Source: Marisa cornuarietis (taxonomy: Eukaryota > Mollusca > Gastropoda > Architaenioglossa > Ampullariidae). From it: a DNA stretch of 64,000 bases. Position numbers and translations under genes: made by a program. The stretch covers positions 20,842,501 through 20,906,500 of the forward strand of contig SMMW01000001.1 in the NCBI GenBank assembly GCA_004794655.1. The letters are read 5' to 3'. Each line of letters opens with the position of its first letter. Within the stretch, counting starts at the first letter, position 1. Positions 11,886-23,560 of the stretch are shown piece by piece. The notes under the pieces were generated by a model. It was not told the DNA's origin, did no database searches, and saw nothing but the letters and a program-made list of their open reading frames with translations.

Positions 11886-12865
11886 TAGCGAGGAGAGAGA
11901 AAGCAGAAGATGAGTGACGTAATAGTGACGTCACTGATTTGCATAGCTCCGCCTACAGGTAAGCCATTTTTGTTATGGCGTCGCAAAACCACCTATAAGA
12001 AAGCTGTTCCAAATTCAGCTAACCCTACTATAATATTTAGATGTCTTTACCGTGTTAATACTCTTATCAAGCAATAATACTATCAGCGTTCTCTGGTTCT
12101 CTGGGTCAAAGTTCGCAAATTTAAAATGTAAGTATAGGAGTCATAAGCGAGTAGCTATAAGCGCCTTCCTGTCAATGTGCGAGCAGTGGAAAGCTGTCCT
12201 GTACTTTTTGAAAATGATATTGTTCCCTAATATCATCTGTCGCTTTAAAAAAAAAAACAAATGAAGACCATCCCTTGGCAACTGACCAGTTCCCCTAGTG
12301 GTAAAACCGAGCCTGCACAGACCTGGCATTGTCTAGTTTCCTTACCTCTATGTTAATTCGTGCGTGTGTCCGTGTACATTTGGCATAACAGCAGCTTGCT
12401 TGGTGTCGGACTCTACTACAGCCTAGTCAATTTTTAAAGTAAAATTTTCCACTCACTTCCGGCCTAGAGGTATGGGAACCTTATTTCCACATCACAAAGA
12501 ACAGCGGTGTCAGCTACGAACGCGGTGCATCACTAGTAGACACATAGGCGGAGGAGGATAACGGCTTTGGGGGTGGGGGCAGGAGGAGAGGCAAACTTCA
12601 TGCTGACAGTGAACGACGTTCACATCACATTCTTGCCTCCTCACCATCTTTTTTGAGGGGCAGCTGCTTTCCCCCCACCCTTCCGGTTCCTACGCCACTG
12701 AGCCATGATCAGCATCTAGACACCTGACCTTCCAAAATTATTTTGTGGAATTTACATCTCCTGACTGAAAACAAGTATTTTTCTCTTTATTAATGTTAAA
12801 AAGGGTCGTTATTTATCGCAAGAGTCTGCTGTATATCGAAGCTGAAAAAATTATTTATTGTATTC

Positions 12866-12866
<1 letters not shown>
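11886..12866. other. No gene seen
   Basis: No coding or RNA feature recognised. The phrase TTCCTACGCCACTGA near 12690 recurs near 32160, hinting at an old shared repeat end. Confidence 0.45.

Positions 12867-12962
<96 letters not shown>
12867..12962. repeat. (GATA)n microsatellite, about 24 units
   Basis: An uninterrupted run of GATA units. Its purity suggests it is young and probably polymorphic. Confidence 0.98.
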
Positions 12963-13178
12963 TGATCACTGCATTATTTATGAAACAAAATTTGTAGAGT
13001 AAGGTGAGAACTGATTATTGTTCTTGATCGTAGAATACCTGCACCTTGTATAAAACTTCGATAAATATTTGTTGGGTTAAGTAAATGTGTCAGTTTGGAA
13101 CAAAGAGAAATTTTATATTCATTGTATTGTATTGTATTCATTATGTGTTATTGATTGTTTTATAACATGTGACGATGT

Positions 13179-13180
<2 letters not shown>
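12963..13180. other. No gene seen
   Basis: Short AT-rich spacer between two microsatellites, with no recognisable feature. Confidence 0.45.

Positions 13181-13243
<63 letters not shown>
13181..13243. repeat. (GT)n microsatellite
   Basis: About 31 uninterrupted GT units. Confidence 0.98.
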
Positions 13244-13247
<4 letters not shown>

Positions 13248-14940
13248 CGCACATGCGTGCATGTTACTGTATTTAAACCTATGCAAATCCACATTGTTTG
13301 TTGGCATAGCTGTCAATAGTTGTGATTATAGTCCAAATAATCCGATAAAATACCAAAATCCCAGACCAGGTGAGTACACAACAAACCTAGTGATAAGGGA
13401 ATGGACAACCAACGAGTACATAATGGTATTAACCTACCGAATTTATTGTGTAAAGTGAAGTTGTTGGTGACACAAGACCCTGCGTTCACAGGTCACGTCG
13501 GTGCTAGATGAGGGGGGATCTCCAGGGGGATCTCCACCCCCTCTCTTCCTGCTACTCGAGTTGGTGACGTCTTCCGGTGACAACCCTCGGGACAAAGCTC
13601 TGTCTGTAAATAATGTCCACTAGTGTAGCGCCTTTTTTTTTTTTTTTACTAACAACAAGGCAGGCAAAGCGCTTTACAGATATATACATACACACAGCAA
13701 GGGCGCACGAATATGAGTTCTTGACAGATCAGATATGGACACACATATGACCAAGTCTGGCAACGTTTATACATAGCCCTCATGTACAGAATGCAAAACT
13801 TGATCAAACGTTGTTCCTTTTTGTCCAGTTAGAAACCACTTCACTAAATCAGATGGCGATGGTGTGAGTTTTTCTGTACAGATTTGTCTGTGTATACATC
13901 ATTATACACGTATGGGTTCTTTTTTTCTCCGGGGGGAGTGGGATGCGATCGTGTGTATTGTTTTTGTTTATGTATGCGTTTCTGTTTATTTGTATGTGCG
14001 TGTTTGCGTCTCTCTGCGTGCGTGCGTGTGTGTGATTATATATGTGCGACTTTTTGTGAGAGGTGGTGTGTGTGTGTGTGTGTTGTGGGTGGGATAGATG
14101 TCTGTGTGAGTGAGAGGGATCGGCAGTGGCACTGAACCTTCACTCAGGGCCGCCGAGAGCCAACGCGACCCCCGGGGCAGTGGACATTTCTGGGCCCCTT
14201 GCATTAACCATTGACTGTAATCGTGAATTATTTTCCCATTATATAGTAGTATGCTTACAAGTTATAATTAGACTGACAATATCTACATTAATTACCTTTA
14301 GTACCGTTATATAGACAGCAACCAACTAAGATCTACACCACTGCGCACGAGATGAGCATTTTAAAGTAGTGTACGCGTCAGTGGTCAGTAAATAAGGAAA
14401 AATGATCGACTGTGCTTTTTCAGCCGTGTTACTGTATTTGTTTTCTTTCCTTGGAGATTTACTTAAAAAAAAAAAAGAAAAATATCCACTGAACAGAGCC
14501 GGGCGGACCCGGGTACACCAGAGCCCCTCCCCCCGTCCCCCGTCCCCCCCCCCTGTCCCCTTCTCGTCAGAGCTGCCTTCACTGAATTACAAATCATCTA
14601 AATCTATTTACGTGACTTGGAAATATTTCCTTTATGTTTACTAAGTACATCTTTTACATTTACTCAGCACATCCTAAAGTAAGTGTACGAGCTATGAACT
14701 TTGAAACAGATCCTTGGGCCATAAATGCTAATGAAGTGAAACTTGTTTCCACCAGCAATAAAACACCCGTAATCTCATCCCAGGGTATGAATGTTTTAAT
14801 GATACTCTGGAAAGCGAATTAAATTTTGACCTCCTGTTATATGAGTCGACATTATCAGAGACGTACGGCGAGGTTCACAATCGCTCCCGCCGGCGGTTTT
14901 ACACCACATGCACTCGAGCAACCTGCGCATGCGCACGCAG

Positions 14941-14941
<1 letters not shown>
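13244..14941. other. No gene seen
   Basis: Contains homopolymer T runs near 13635 and C-rich runs near 14528-14560. No supportable exon. Confidence 0.5.

Positions 14942-15019
<78 letters not shown>
14942..15019. repeat. (CA)n microsatellite
   Basis: About 39 uninterrupted CA units. Confidence 0.98.
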
Positions 15020-15021
<2 letters not shown>

Positions 15022-15940
15022 TGCTCCAGTCCAAGATTTTCTCGACTTCATGTGTCAACGGATTCGGTGAACCGATTTCGTACCCTTTCCCGGTGGTATC
15101 AGCTCAGGTGTCGGGGTGCACTGAGTGTAGGTAACAGAGTGCACCTCTGATGTAGTTCCCTGAGTTTATTACGCTTGCTGGCTGAGACATCTTTGTATGC
15201 GGGTCGTTTGCGCTCCTAAAATCAAAATTTCTGCTCTTTTGTGCCTTTGTCACGACCACCGCGCAGTGTATCAGTCACTCAAGCCTTTCAACACATACAC
15301 GGAGCCTGACAAATACGCGTTCTTTCACACAAATTAAAAGAAAAGAATGATTTGCCTAACGAATCTCTCTGCTTTACTAAGTATGATTAAAAGAAGAAAA
15401 AAAAGAAAAATACACAAATGAAAAGTCAGAAAACGATTCCTACTTCCAGATTACTTTAAAATAATAAAATCCCTAACCTTTGAATCCTGCCTTTCTGAAT
15501 ATCTACAAGAATACTTACTCATCTAATCGATCTATATACTCCTAAACGCCCTACTCAAACGCCCTACTCAACAAATTCTTCTTTTAATTCCTACCCTACT
15601 TTCTGTCCTAAACCTCTCCCTTCTCCTACCTGACTACGAACTCCTTGCTCGCGCTCCCTCTCACGTCATTTCCTTCACTTTTTTTACATCACTCATACAC
15701 GTCTTCCGAACAACTGACGTCATTCACGCTCTTTCGTTCTTCCACATTAATCCTTTTAAAATTTAAGCTTAATCACGATACAATCAATAACTAATAACAG
15801 TGATACCTGACATTCTTGCCTTCAAGTCGTGAGTTAGTCGTTTTATATTTTCTGCTTGTTCTTTACCACAAAGGTTTTTGTAGGTTATGTAGGTTCATAA
15901 AATGACTGTGGAATGTATAGAAATAAGGATAGGAAAGGAG
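15020..15940. other. No gene seen
   Basis: Pyrimidine-rich from about 15480 to 15750. No coding exon or RNA gene recognised. Confidence 0.5.
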
Positions 15941-16015
15941 GGGATATTCCTGAAATACCACAGGAAGGCGATGAGCCTGAAATAAGTACAGAAATTACCT
16001 GATGTAAGAAATAAG
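15941..16015. repeat. CCTGAAATAAG minisatellite, piece 1
   Basis: Degenerate units of the type CCTGAAATAAGTACAGGAATGTGATG. The same words recur at 17.34-17.49 kb and 18.19-18.33 kb, and LINE relics fill the gaps between the three pieces. Confidence 0.65.
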
Positions 16016-16039
16016 TGTGTGACTATGTCTCATATGATG

Positions 16040-17020
16040 TTGCTGTCGCTCACCTGGTTTTTGTTTGTGCTTTTTATTACACTTGGAGGCCAGCTCACGA
16101 GATGGAACGGACAGTCATCTGCAGAATGTTCACAGACCCATACACCTTGTTGTTGGAGGGAATCGGCGACGCCCAGATTTCCTCCCTCAGTGGAAGAGCC
16201 TACATTAGTGTAGGATATGTTTTGTGGTTTGCTCTGCATCTCCACATAAGCACACTGGCGATGACACCAGATCCAGATGTAGTTTCGGAACAGGTGGTGC
16301 TTTAGTTTTTTTTTTGTGCCCTGTCCTGAAACGGAAATAATCACCTGGACAGATGGTAGTAGCTGTCTGGTGGCAGGGATGGTCTGTGCTGAACCTTAAT
16401 GATGGTCTTTATCTAAGGCTGACCTTGTTTTCGTCCAACCTGTCTTCAGCCCCAAGTCTTGTCATTGTATCAGCCTGTTCATTGCCTTCAATACCACAGT
16501 GTGAGGGCATCCACTGCAGTACCGTTTTTAGGCAATTAAGATTTTCAGTGCTGCTAAGGTATCCGGTTATTGCTGACGGATTGCAGCAAAGACATGACAT
16601 CTGTTAGGAACACCCCTCTGTGAGTCTGAGCTTGCTCTGCTGCTGACACTGTTCACTATGCAGATCACGGGTTCAACTTCGGATCTGTAGTCGGTGCAGT
16701 GAGAACCTGTTGGTATGGGTACCGTCTGCCTTGATGATTCAAGATACTGAGCGTATACCCCAGCTCCTCCTCGGATGGCATCTGTTCTTGACCCATCTGT
16801 GTAAGCCCGTATCCGTGTTTTTTGTGGGTACTTTTCTTCTAGCAAATGCCAGTTTTTTTTGTTTGTTTTTTTATTTCACCGAGTTCCTTCTTTGCTGTGA
16901 AATGGGGATTTGTGCTCTCCACTTTCTACTGTCTACTGCTTTCATTTGACATTTAGTTTGTGTCTAAGATCATCACTCTCCATTTCTCGTATCTTGCCGA
17001 TCAGTCCGGAAAGTCTGGTA
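16040..17020 (-). mobile_element. Decayed LINE with RNase H and C-terminal zinc knuckle
   Basis: Minus-strand frames, broken by stops and frameshifts, spell a retrotransposon RNase H domain. The segment near 16840-16750 has AYTDGS...GGAGVY (the first catalytic Asp). The segment near 16510-16450 has VLQWMPSHCGIEGNEQADT (the C-terminal RNase H block). A degenerate RTGH...C.CG...QT..HIL C-terminal knuckle lies near 16330-16200, ending with a REEIWAS...SRAGLQV stretch. RNase H after the reverse transcriptase is typical of I/R1/Jockey-type LINEs. Neighbouring sequence up to about 17230 may belong to it, but no motif confirms this. Confidence 0.8.
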
Positions 17021-17334
17021 ACCTCTGGCCTTGAATGGATTTTCAGGGACAGAGTTTACAGCATGGCTCTTGATCGCGTGGTGGACCTGTCGCTGGACAC
17101 AAGGGGTACTTCCTACTGTGGTCACTAGTGCCATCACCAGCTACCCCTATCCCTTGTTCTGTAAGGAACATCGCCAGTTGGTCTCGACTTCTTATTCGTC
17201 CATGGGGAAACCCAGCTTATTTCGCAGCTAACCTCTAGATCATGAAGCCATTCTCCTATCCACCACCGGTGAACGCGCTGGTTTAATGGTGGTCATCCCG
17301 CTAGCGGATTGAGGATAGCCTAGTCCCAGGCTTT

Positions 17335-17490
17335 ATATGATGAAAAGGGTTCTGTCTGAGATGCCTGCGATAAAAACAGGAATGTGCTAAACATGCCTGA
17401 TATACTACACGAATGTGACGCGCCTGAAATAAGTAATAGTATTCGTCTGATATGCCTGAAATAAGACACGATACGACACGACATCTTTTA
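17335..17490. repeat. CCTGAAATAAG minisatellite, piece 2
   Basis: Words GCCTGAAATAAG, GAATGTGACG and GTCTGATATGCC recur at about 35-45 bp spacing. Confidence 0.65.
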
Positions 17491-17621
17491 ATGTCAATGG
17501 CTTATAGTCATGTTGACATGGGGAGATAAATATACATAGTGATCATGCAAAGCAGTATATTCTACAACAACCAGATTACATTTCCATATATGTCTTTGTT
17601 TGGCCATCAGACATTGGAGCT

Positions 17622-17622
<1 letters not shown>

Positions 17623-17673
<51 letters not shown>

Positions 17674-17680
17674 GCACGCA

Positions 17681-17711
<31 letters not shown>
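17623..17711. repeat. (CA)n-(CGCA)n-(CA)n microsatellite
   Basis: (CA)n at 17623-17670, (CGCA)n at about 17673-17700, then CA again. Confidence 0.97.
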
Positions 17712-17789
17712 TACTTATCTTGCATGTGTCAACTCTATCGCCTTGAGAATATTCCTATCTATATAAGGGTGGCTAGAGTTGGGAAAAAA

Positions 17790-18165
17790 ATGAGAATTAA
17801 AAATCAAATGATCTCTGTTCTACTTATTGATTCAAGTTCTTTTAATCGCATTTTATTTGCTTCGGCTACAAATTTCGCTAAGCATGTCAGTAACTCTTCA
17901 TTAGTGAGTGACAGGTAAACCTCTATTCTTTGGATAGTAGGTGATTGAAAGAGTTGGTTATTCTTTCGAAGAGTTTCATAATACGGGCATCTAAACAGGA
18001 AATGCTCTTCATCTTCTATGATAGTTTCTCTACAAACTGGGCAACCTAAGTGAACTTCCATAGAAGGTTCAAACCATCTTTTGTTCGCATTAAGGCCTAA
18101 GGTTCTTGTTCTTAGTCTAGCTAAAGCACTCCTGTTCCAATTATTGCTTAAGGTAGATCAATATT
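17790..18165 (-). mobile_element. LINE C-terminal zinc-knuckle fragment
   Basis: The minus strand reads NWNRSALARLRTRTLGLN..., then CPVC...EDEEHFLFRCPYYETLR and a helical tail, without a stop for over 100 codons (about 18150-17805). The C-x2-C ... H-x4-C pattern with HFLFxCP is the C-terminal knuckle of many invertebrate LINEs. The intact frame suggests a fairly recent insertion. No reverse transcriptase domain is attached. Confidence 0.75.
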
Positions 18166-18184
18166 TTTCTGGCTGTAGATTATC

Positions 18185-18335
18185 TTTAATATCTGAAATA
18201 AGAGCTAGGATGTGTCTGACAGTCTGAAAACCCGCAAGAATGTGATGTCTGAAATAATTACCAGAAATATGTGTACCAATCCTGAAATATTTTAACAGCT
18301 GAAATTTACCAATACAGTGGGAGAGTTGTCCGCTG
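18185..18335. repeat. CCTGAAATAAG minisatellite, piece 3
   Basis: Words CTGAAATAAGAG, GAATGTGATGTCTGAAATAA and TCCTGAAATA continue the array seen at 15.94 and 17.34 kb. Confidence 0.6.
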
Positions 18336-18760
18336 CTGGAGCTAATGTTCAAAGGTATTCAGAAGTCGCTAAACATCCAAATGTGATGATGGGACGGGAA
18401 GCCAGTTGATGTTGCAGTATGCGTGCGTGTGAAAGAGAAACTGCAAACAGTCGCCAAACAAGGAAGTGAAAGCGCCAGGCTGCTATATTTAGAGCTTATT
18501 GCTGTAAGTACGAGAGACGATGCTGTGGGATTTAGTCTTGCAACTATTTTGCAATCAATTGTGCGAAAGTTTCTTGGTTTCCTGCGGCTGGTCCTCTTTG
18601 ACCTTTGCCCTTTCGTCATATCTTTCTGTGCTGTTATATTCACGACGTTTGAATAAGAATACTGTTCCTATCCATTCCTCTAGAGAATCATATGTGTGCT
18701 ACTTTAATTATGTATTTGTATGCTACTACATCATATACATTTCAGTCCGTACTGTTTGTC
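18336..18760. other. No gene seen
   Basis: Overlapping short open frames, but no recognisable domain or splice context. Confidence 0.45.
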
Positions 18761-18769
18761 AACCGATTC

Positions 18770-18902
18770 TTTTTTGCGTTTTTTAATTTTTTTTTCTTTT
18801 ATTAGTTATCAGTACTGCTGTTTCTCCTTCCGTACTTCCTATGCTGTCCTTGTTCTTGTCTCGAGTGCTGATAGCATGCTTTTTCATGATGATGATGATG
18901 GA
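18770..18902 (+). mobile_element. Possible solo 3' end of the 62 kb LINE family
   Basis: Sequence around CTCGAGTGCTGATAGCATGCTTTTTCATGATGATG resembles the 3' end of the LINE at 62.1-63.8 kb (CGTTTTAAGCGCTAATAGCATGCTCTTTATG). It ends in a short (ATG)n tail. Confidence 0.45.
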
Positions 18903-19704
18903 GCAACAGGAGAAGATATTTACAGTCTTAGCTGGTTATCATTCCACACAAATGTTGGTCGAGGGACGATATGTAGAGTGTATATGATCCACAACATCAA
19001 GCGCTAATACAAAACCTTAGCCAACGGAAGTCCACTGTACATACATCATTAAAAAGTCTAACTTTTTTTCACGTTTCGAAGAACGAGTCGAGTCGTGTCT
19101 CCTTTTCGTCTTTGGAAAAATAATTTCGCAGACTATGACAAAGTACCCAGGCCAGACAAAAGCGTTAACAGGGTATGTTTTCGTGTCGCGTGACGATATT
19201 CAGTTCAAGGTCGTAACGGTTATTTTCGAGGATTGTTTATCTGGCTGCATAAGAGGGCATTTTGTCTTTTTTTTCTTTTTATTGTCGTACAGGATTTTAA
19301 TGAAACGCTTGTTGACGCCGACACTCCTATTTCTTAACTGTTTCATTCCACCTACTTGCAGGCCGGATATGGGCACATCTTCCTAAATATCTATTCTCAT
19401 TAATCTTGGAGTAACGAATCTTAAAGTTATGAATTTTTATTGAATGGTGCTTCGGAATGTTCATGACCTACAGGGCAACTGCAGCTGGTTTCAGCTTGCC
19501 GTAAACCAGGTGGAGTAAATTTTTAAAAAAAAGATCCTCAAAAGGGCATTTGTATTCTTCTCTAGGCTTTCTGTCTAATCAGAGACTTAAAAAAAAAGCT
19601 TTAAGTGGTACAGTTAAATTCACAGATAAAACTGACAGGTGAGCAATAAAAATAATCTGTAAATGAGTAAAAAAATAATCTGATGATAAAGGAGCAACAT
19701 AGTT
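18903..19704. other. No gene seen
   Basis: No recognisable exon or repeat. Confidence 0.45.
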
Positions 19705-19995
19705 ATTCTTTCTTCCAGGAACCGTAGTTATGGAGAGAGGGCAAGTCACTGCCCTAGGGAAACGTAAGGAAAAACGTCTTGTTTCCGAAGTTATAGACCG
19801 GTGTCCAGAGCCCCCAGAAGCTGTTTTCCCCTGAGACCGTTTTTATAAGGCGGTGGCAAAGATGCCCTAGTGTTAAAAAAAACAAAACAACATGAAGTGG
19901 TGTCGGCGGGGTTTGGGCGTTCAATTGTAACTGCGTTCCCGATTTTGTCCTGGGAAGAAACTTCCTCTCGCTTCATAACTACGATCCCTGATCTC
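19705..19995. repeat. Dispersed repeat, copy B
   Basis: An uninterrupted counterpart of the 2.8-3.5 kb repeat: the two blocks GTAGTTATGGAGAGAGGGCAAGTCA and TATAAGGCGGTGGCAAAG lie in one piece here. No coding capacity. Confidence 0.55.
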
Positions 19996-20605
19996 CTCTT
20001 TGTCACCTTATTGAAGGCGAATCGAATAGCAATGTGCTTGATGTGTGTTTTGCTTTAGATTCTCGCTCCTCACGCCTTCAGTTCCCTCTCACTCCTTCCA
20101 CCATCACCTGCCACCCGTCCCCAAGCAACCAGAGCCTCTGCAAAACATTGTCGTTGACATCTGAAAGACTTAGGGACCACTCCTTCTGTCAAAGTCCTGT
20201 TTACCAGACTGTGTTGCTATACGTACCGCTGTGAGAAACACTGGATGTTTACCAAAGGGGTTCCTTTGGCCGGGATTTCGCTGTGCCTGACGTCAGTGGC
20301 ACTTGAACTGTTAGCACCATCCTTGTGTGCAGCTGTCAGGAGCATCTCGTGAGCACCAGGCTATTGATGTGTTCTGACGGAAAACGGATATACAGTCCTA
20401 CTTTGTTTCCAGGAAGCAAAACGACATTTTCCACCAAACGTACACTCACCCACCTCCCCTTGCCCCTTCATTTTAGACCAAATCCCGTTGACTGATTGTT
20501 CCCGCATCACCTCCCATCCCCTTGCTGTCTTGCGACGGAAATCGAGTTGTAAGGGGTCATTGGCCGGGACAGCCGTGATTAGCATATATGAGGGGTCTCT
20601 AAATA
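19996..20605. other. No gene seen
   Basis: Mixed composition, no supportable exon. Confidence 0.45.
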
Positions 20606-20770
20606 TAGCAGCACGTGACTTGCCCTAAAGGTTACCCTCGTTCTGCGTCTTATCGGGTCCCCCCCCCCCCGATGACAGGTGCTAGCTGGCCAGTTTAACA
20701 GGTGGGTCGGCTTGTTCCGTGTCCGCCTGGTACCAGTTAAAGGGATGATGATGATGATGATGATGATGAT
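20606..20770 (+). mobile_element. Possible SINE/LINE tail ending in (GAT)n
   Basis: A moderately GC-rich segment ends in AAAGGGATGATGATG..., with about nine ATG units at 20744-20770. A short simple-repeat tail on a non-repetitive body is typical of retroposon 3' ends. The class is not resolved. Confidence 0.35.
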
Positions 20771-22057
20771 GTAAGAAATCTATCATCAGTCGCTATGCCA
20801 GTTTAAACGTGTTCATTGCTCCAATCCAGGTCGGAGGATTAATCATGAATGTACACACTCTCTCTATTTCTCTAAATTTGTATTAAAAAGCTTAAATTTT
20901 TGTATTTACTTTAAGTTCAGTGTTCAGTTTTAAGGGTGACTTCTTATGAGTCTGTTTTAACTTCAATTACACCACCCCATCCCACCCATAGGCACACAGA
21001 TTAATGTCACGATGATAAACAACCAGTCCGAGAAACAGAGATTGTTATTGCTGCTGCGACCCTCTGTTTGTGGCCGAGTGCATGGCAAGACAAGCAGCAA
21101 GCATGGGGACTTCATGGTTTCCAGTCGAACATGTAATAGCCAAAGCTACCATAGCTTCAAGCTTGCACATTGCGTGCTGCCGAGGTCCATCTTCGTCCTT
21201 TGCTGAATAAGTATCAGTGACTTCCAAAGATGTTAGAAAAAATTTGACCTGTCCTTCATTTAAACTTTCTTAACGAACCATCATTCTTGCGCTGCAATGT
21301 GTTTGCACCTGTAACCATTTCAGTAAGGGATTGCAGATTCTAATTTGCTTCCTTGTTAATCTTTGTTAAAGTAATCAAGTGAGTGGCGTTACTCTGTTTG
21401 CTTTTATGTTTATCTCATCCTTGTTAGGTTGTGCCTTTATTTAGTCGTTTCACTCGCCCGTTATAACCGGTTCGAACGCCCTGAATTACTCCTAACGGTG
21501 GTCACTTCAAAACGGCGCCACCGGTCAGATGGTGGGTCAGATGTCACCACGATGCAGTCAAATATCGATGCATACAAGTGTGGAAGGGATCCATAATTTT
21601 CACAATGTGCTATTAAGTTTTTCCCGTTTGCTGGTCATCATGAGATGCGAATGTATTTTCAATACTCGTTTCCTCTGGGCGTGTACTGAAGTTGTGTTTT
21701 GATGTCTTTACTATAAATAATCTTGATCTCACCGATAGATTAACAGTTCCACAGTAACCCAGTTACCCATGTGGCTTTTTTATACCTGATGCAGCTCAGG
21801 AGATATAATATGTGACTAATAAAATTGTCGACTTAAAGTTTTATATGAGTATGCAATTTTGGATACATTAACCGAACTCAGCAGTGAAAGCTGACGTGTG
21901 CACGCGCTGGTGTTACTGTAATAATACCAACGATAACATGCACACTCAAGGTAATCCTGTATTTGTAGCATAATATGTAGATATAGGTGCTTTCGTGATT
22001 ATGGGTAGATGTGTGCGCGGGGTGGGAGGAGAGTTTTTGTTCCTTGATAGGTGTTTT
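20771..22057. other. No gene seen
   Basis: No recognisable exon, RNA gene or repeat. Confidence 0.5.
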
Positions 22058-22098
22058 GTATGTGTGTGTGCGTGCGTGCGCGCGCGCGCGTGCGTCTG
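22058..22098. repeat. (TG)/(CG) alternating tract
   Basis: A short TGTGTGTGCGTGCGTGCGCGCGCGCG-type tract, alternating purine-pyrimidine, with Z-DNA potential. Confidence 0.85.
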
Positions 22099-23355
22099 TT
22101 TGTGTTTGACAGTCGTAGGAGTGTGTGGGTGGATGGGTAAATGAGTAATGTGGGCAGGTGTTTATATGGTTTTGTACAGTTTTGTCTGGTTTCGGATAGG
22201 ACTGTGACTGCGGGTATTTGTCTGCATAATGGTGAGTGGGTGTGTAAGTGCGCGTGGGTAGGTGTGTACACGATTGTAGTTAGCTGTGTCAGAACATGTA
22301 GTAGGTGTGTATGTGAGTCTCACTCAGTGCGTCCAAAGTGTAAGAAACAAAAGCAACAACAAAAATAGCACAGACCGCGAACCATCATGAACATTCAGGT
22401 TATTGTTTCTCTCTTCATGAACTCTCGCTGGCTGAAAAACCAAAAGCTCTATAATTAATTCCTTCGACTTTCCTGCCCACGCATCGAGCCGACAGCTTTA
22501 TTGTCTCTTTTTATGTCCTTGAATACATCTCAAACATGCACCCAGCATGCAGCAGCAAAACGGCCCCATTTGAAGGACAAAAGCACGGGATTTTTTTTTT
22601 CGTTTTTTTTTTTTTTTTTTTTTCTTGAGAGAAACTTGAAAAGACGCGTCGCGAAAGCAGGTCAAAAATGCCCGCCTACGCGTGGGAAGGTGATGATCCA
22701 TGTCTTCCTGGATGCCTCTCATGCCAATCTGCTGAACGAACACTATTGTATCCGCGCACAATTGACACAAACAAAGCGTTTAATAATAGTAAGATGATAC
22801 TTAAGAGATATCGCTGATTAAGAGGACCCGTATAACATGAGTCAGCACGCAATATCTAACTTTAAAAAACAGAATTAGCCTTTGAAGTTTTAAAAGGTAC
22901 GATGCGACAAAGGCGACTGTGCCATTGATATAGATAACAATATAAAATGCTAACACTGCTTAATTTTTTTTTCATTCTGTGAGCCTCGTTTTAACAGCTT
23001 TTCTTTGTTATCTCGTTGATATCATCTCTTTGATATTTAGTTCTACAGAGGTGGCTTGTGTGCGAACAACGTCTCTGCTGAATTAATCAAATGTCTATTT
23101 ATAAGTAAATAATGAAGAATTGACACTTTAAGGAAATGAATAAATGTTTGTTAGTACATTCACACATTCACAACTGAGAAATAAATAAAATAAATAATTG
23201 ACGATTACTCGAGGCAAATGCAAGAGGTCCAGCAAAGTTCTAGCACGATTTTTTGTGTGGCAAACCACTGCAAAAGCTGATAGGCGCTCATTATCTCCCT
23301 TTCAAGCTGATGTGTCCTTTGTAGTGTATTTAAGGGGAGGGGGTGAGCTAAAAAG
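22099..23355. other. No gene seen; T tract near 22590-22623
   Basis: Long T homopolymer with few interruptions, otherwise AT-rich. No exon supported. Confidence 0.5.
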
Positions 23356-23560
23356 TATGCCCTCTTCTGTGCATTGCTAATACTGGATTTGAAGTCGATC
23401 TGATTATGGATCGAACCATCTGCCGAATGCCAGATATCCAGCCTCGACCTTTTGTGAGGATAGAGGGTGATGGCAAGGGTTAGCTTTTTGTGGCTTTGAG
23501 CAAACTCTAGAAGACTCGTCCCCCTTGACGTTTGTTTCGCCAAGGCCATAACACACTGCC
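23356..23560 (-). mobile_element. LINE endonuclease fragment
   Basis: The minus strand encodes SLLEFAQSHKKLTLAITLYP followed by HKRSRLDIWHSADGSIHNQID and FKSSISNAQKRAY. This is the middle of the endonuclease domain. It matches the 30.1 kb LINE (RLLEFAQSQRLTLANTLYPH...) apart from a small deletion after the NQID block. It is an isolated, dead fragment. Confidence 0.85.
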
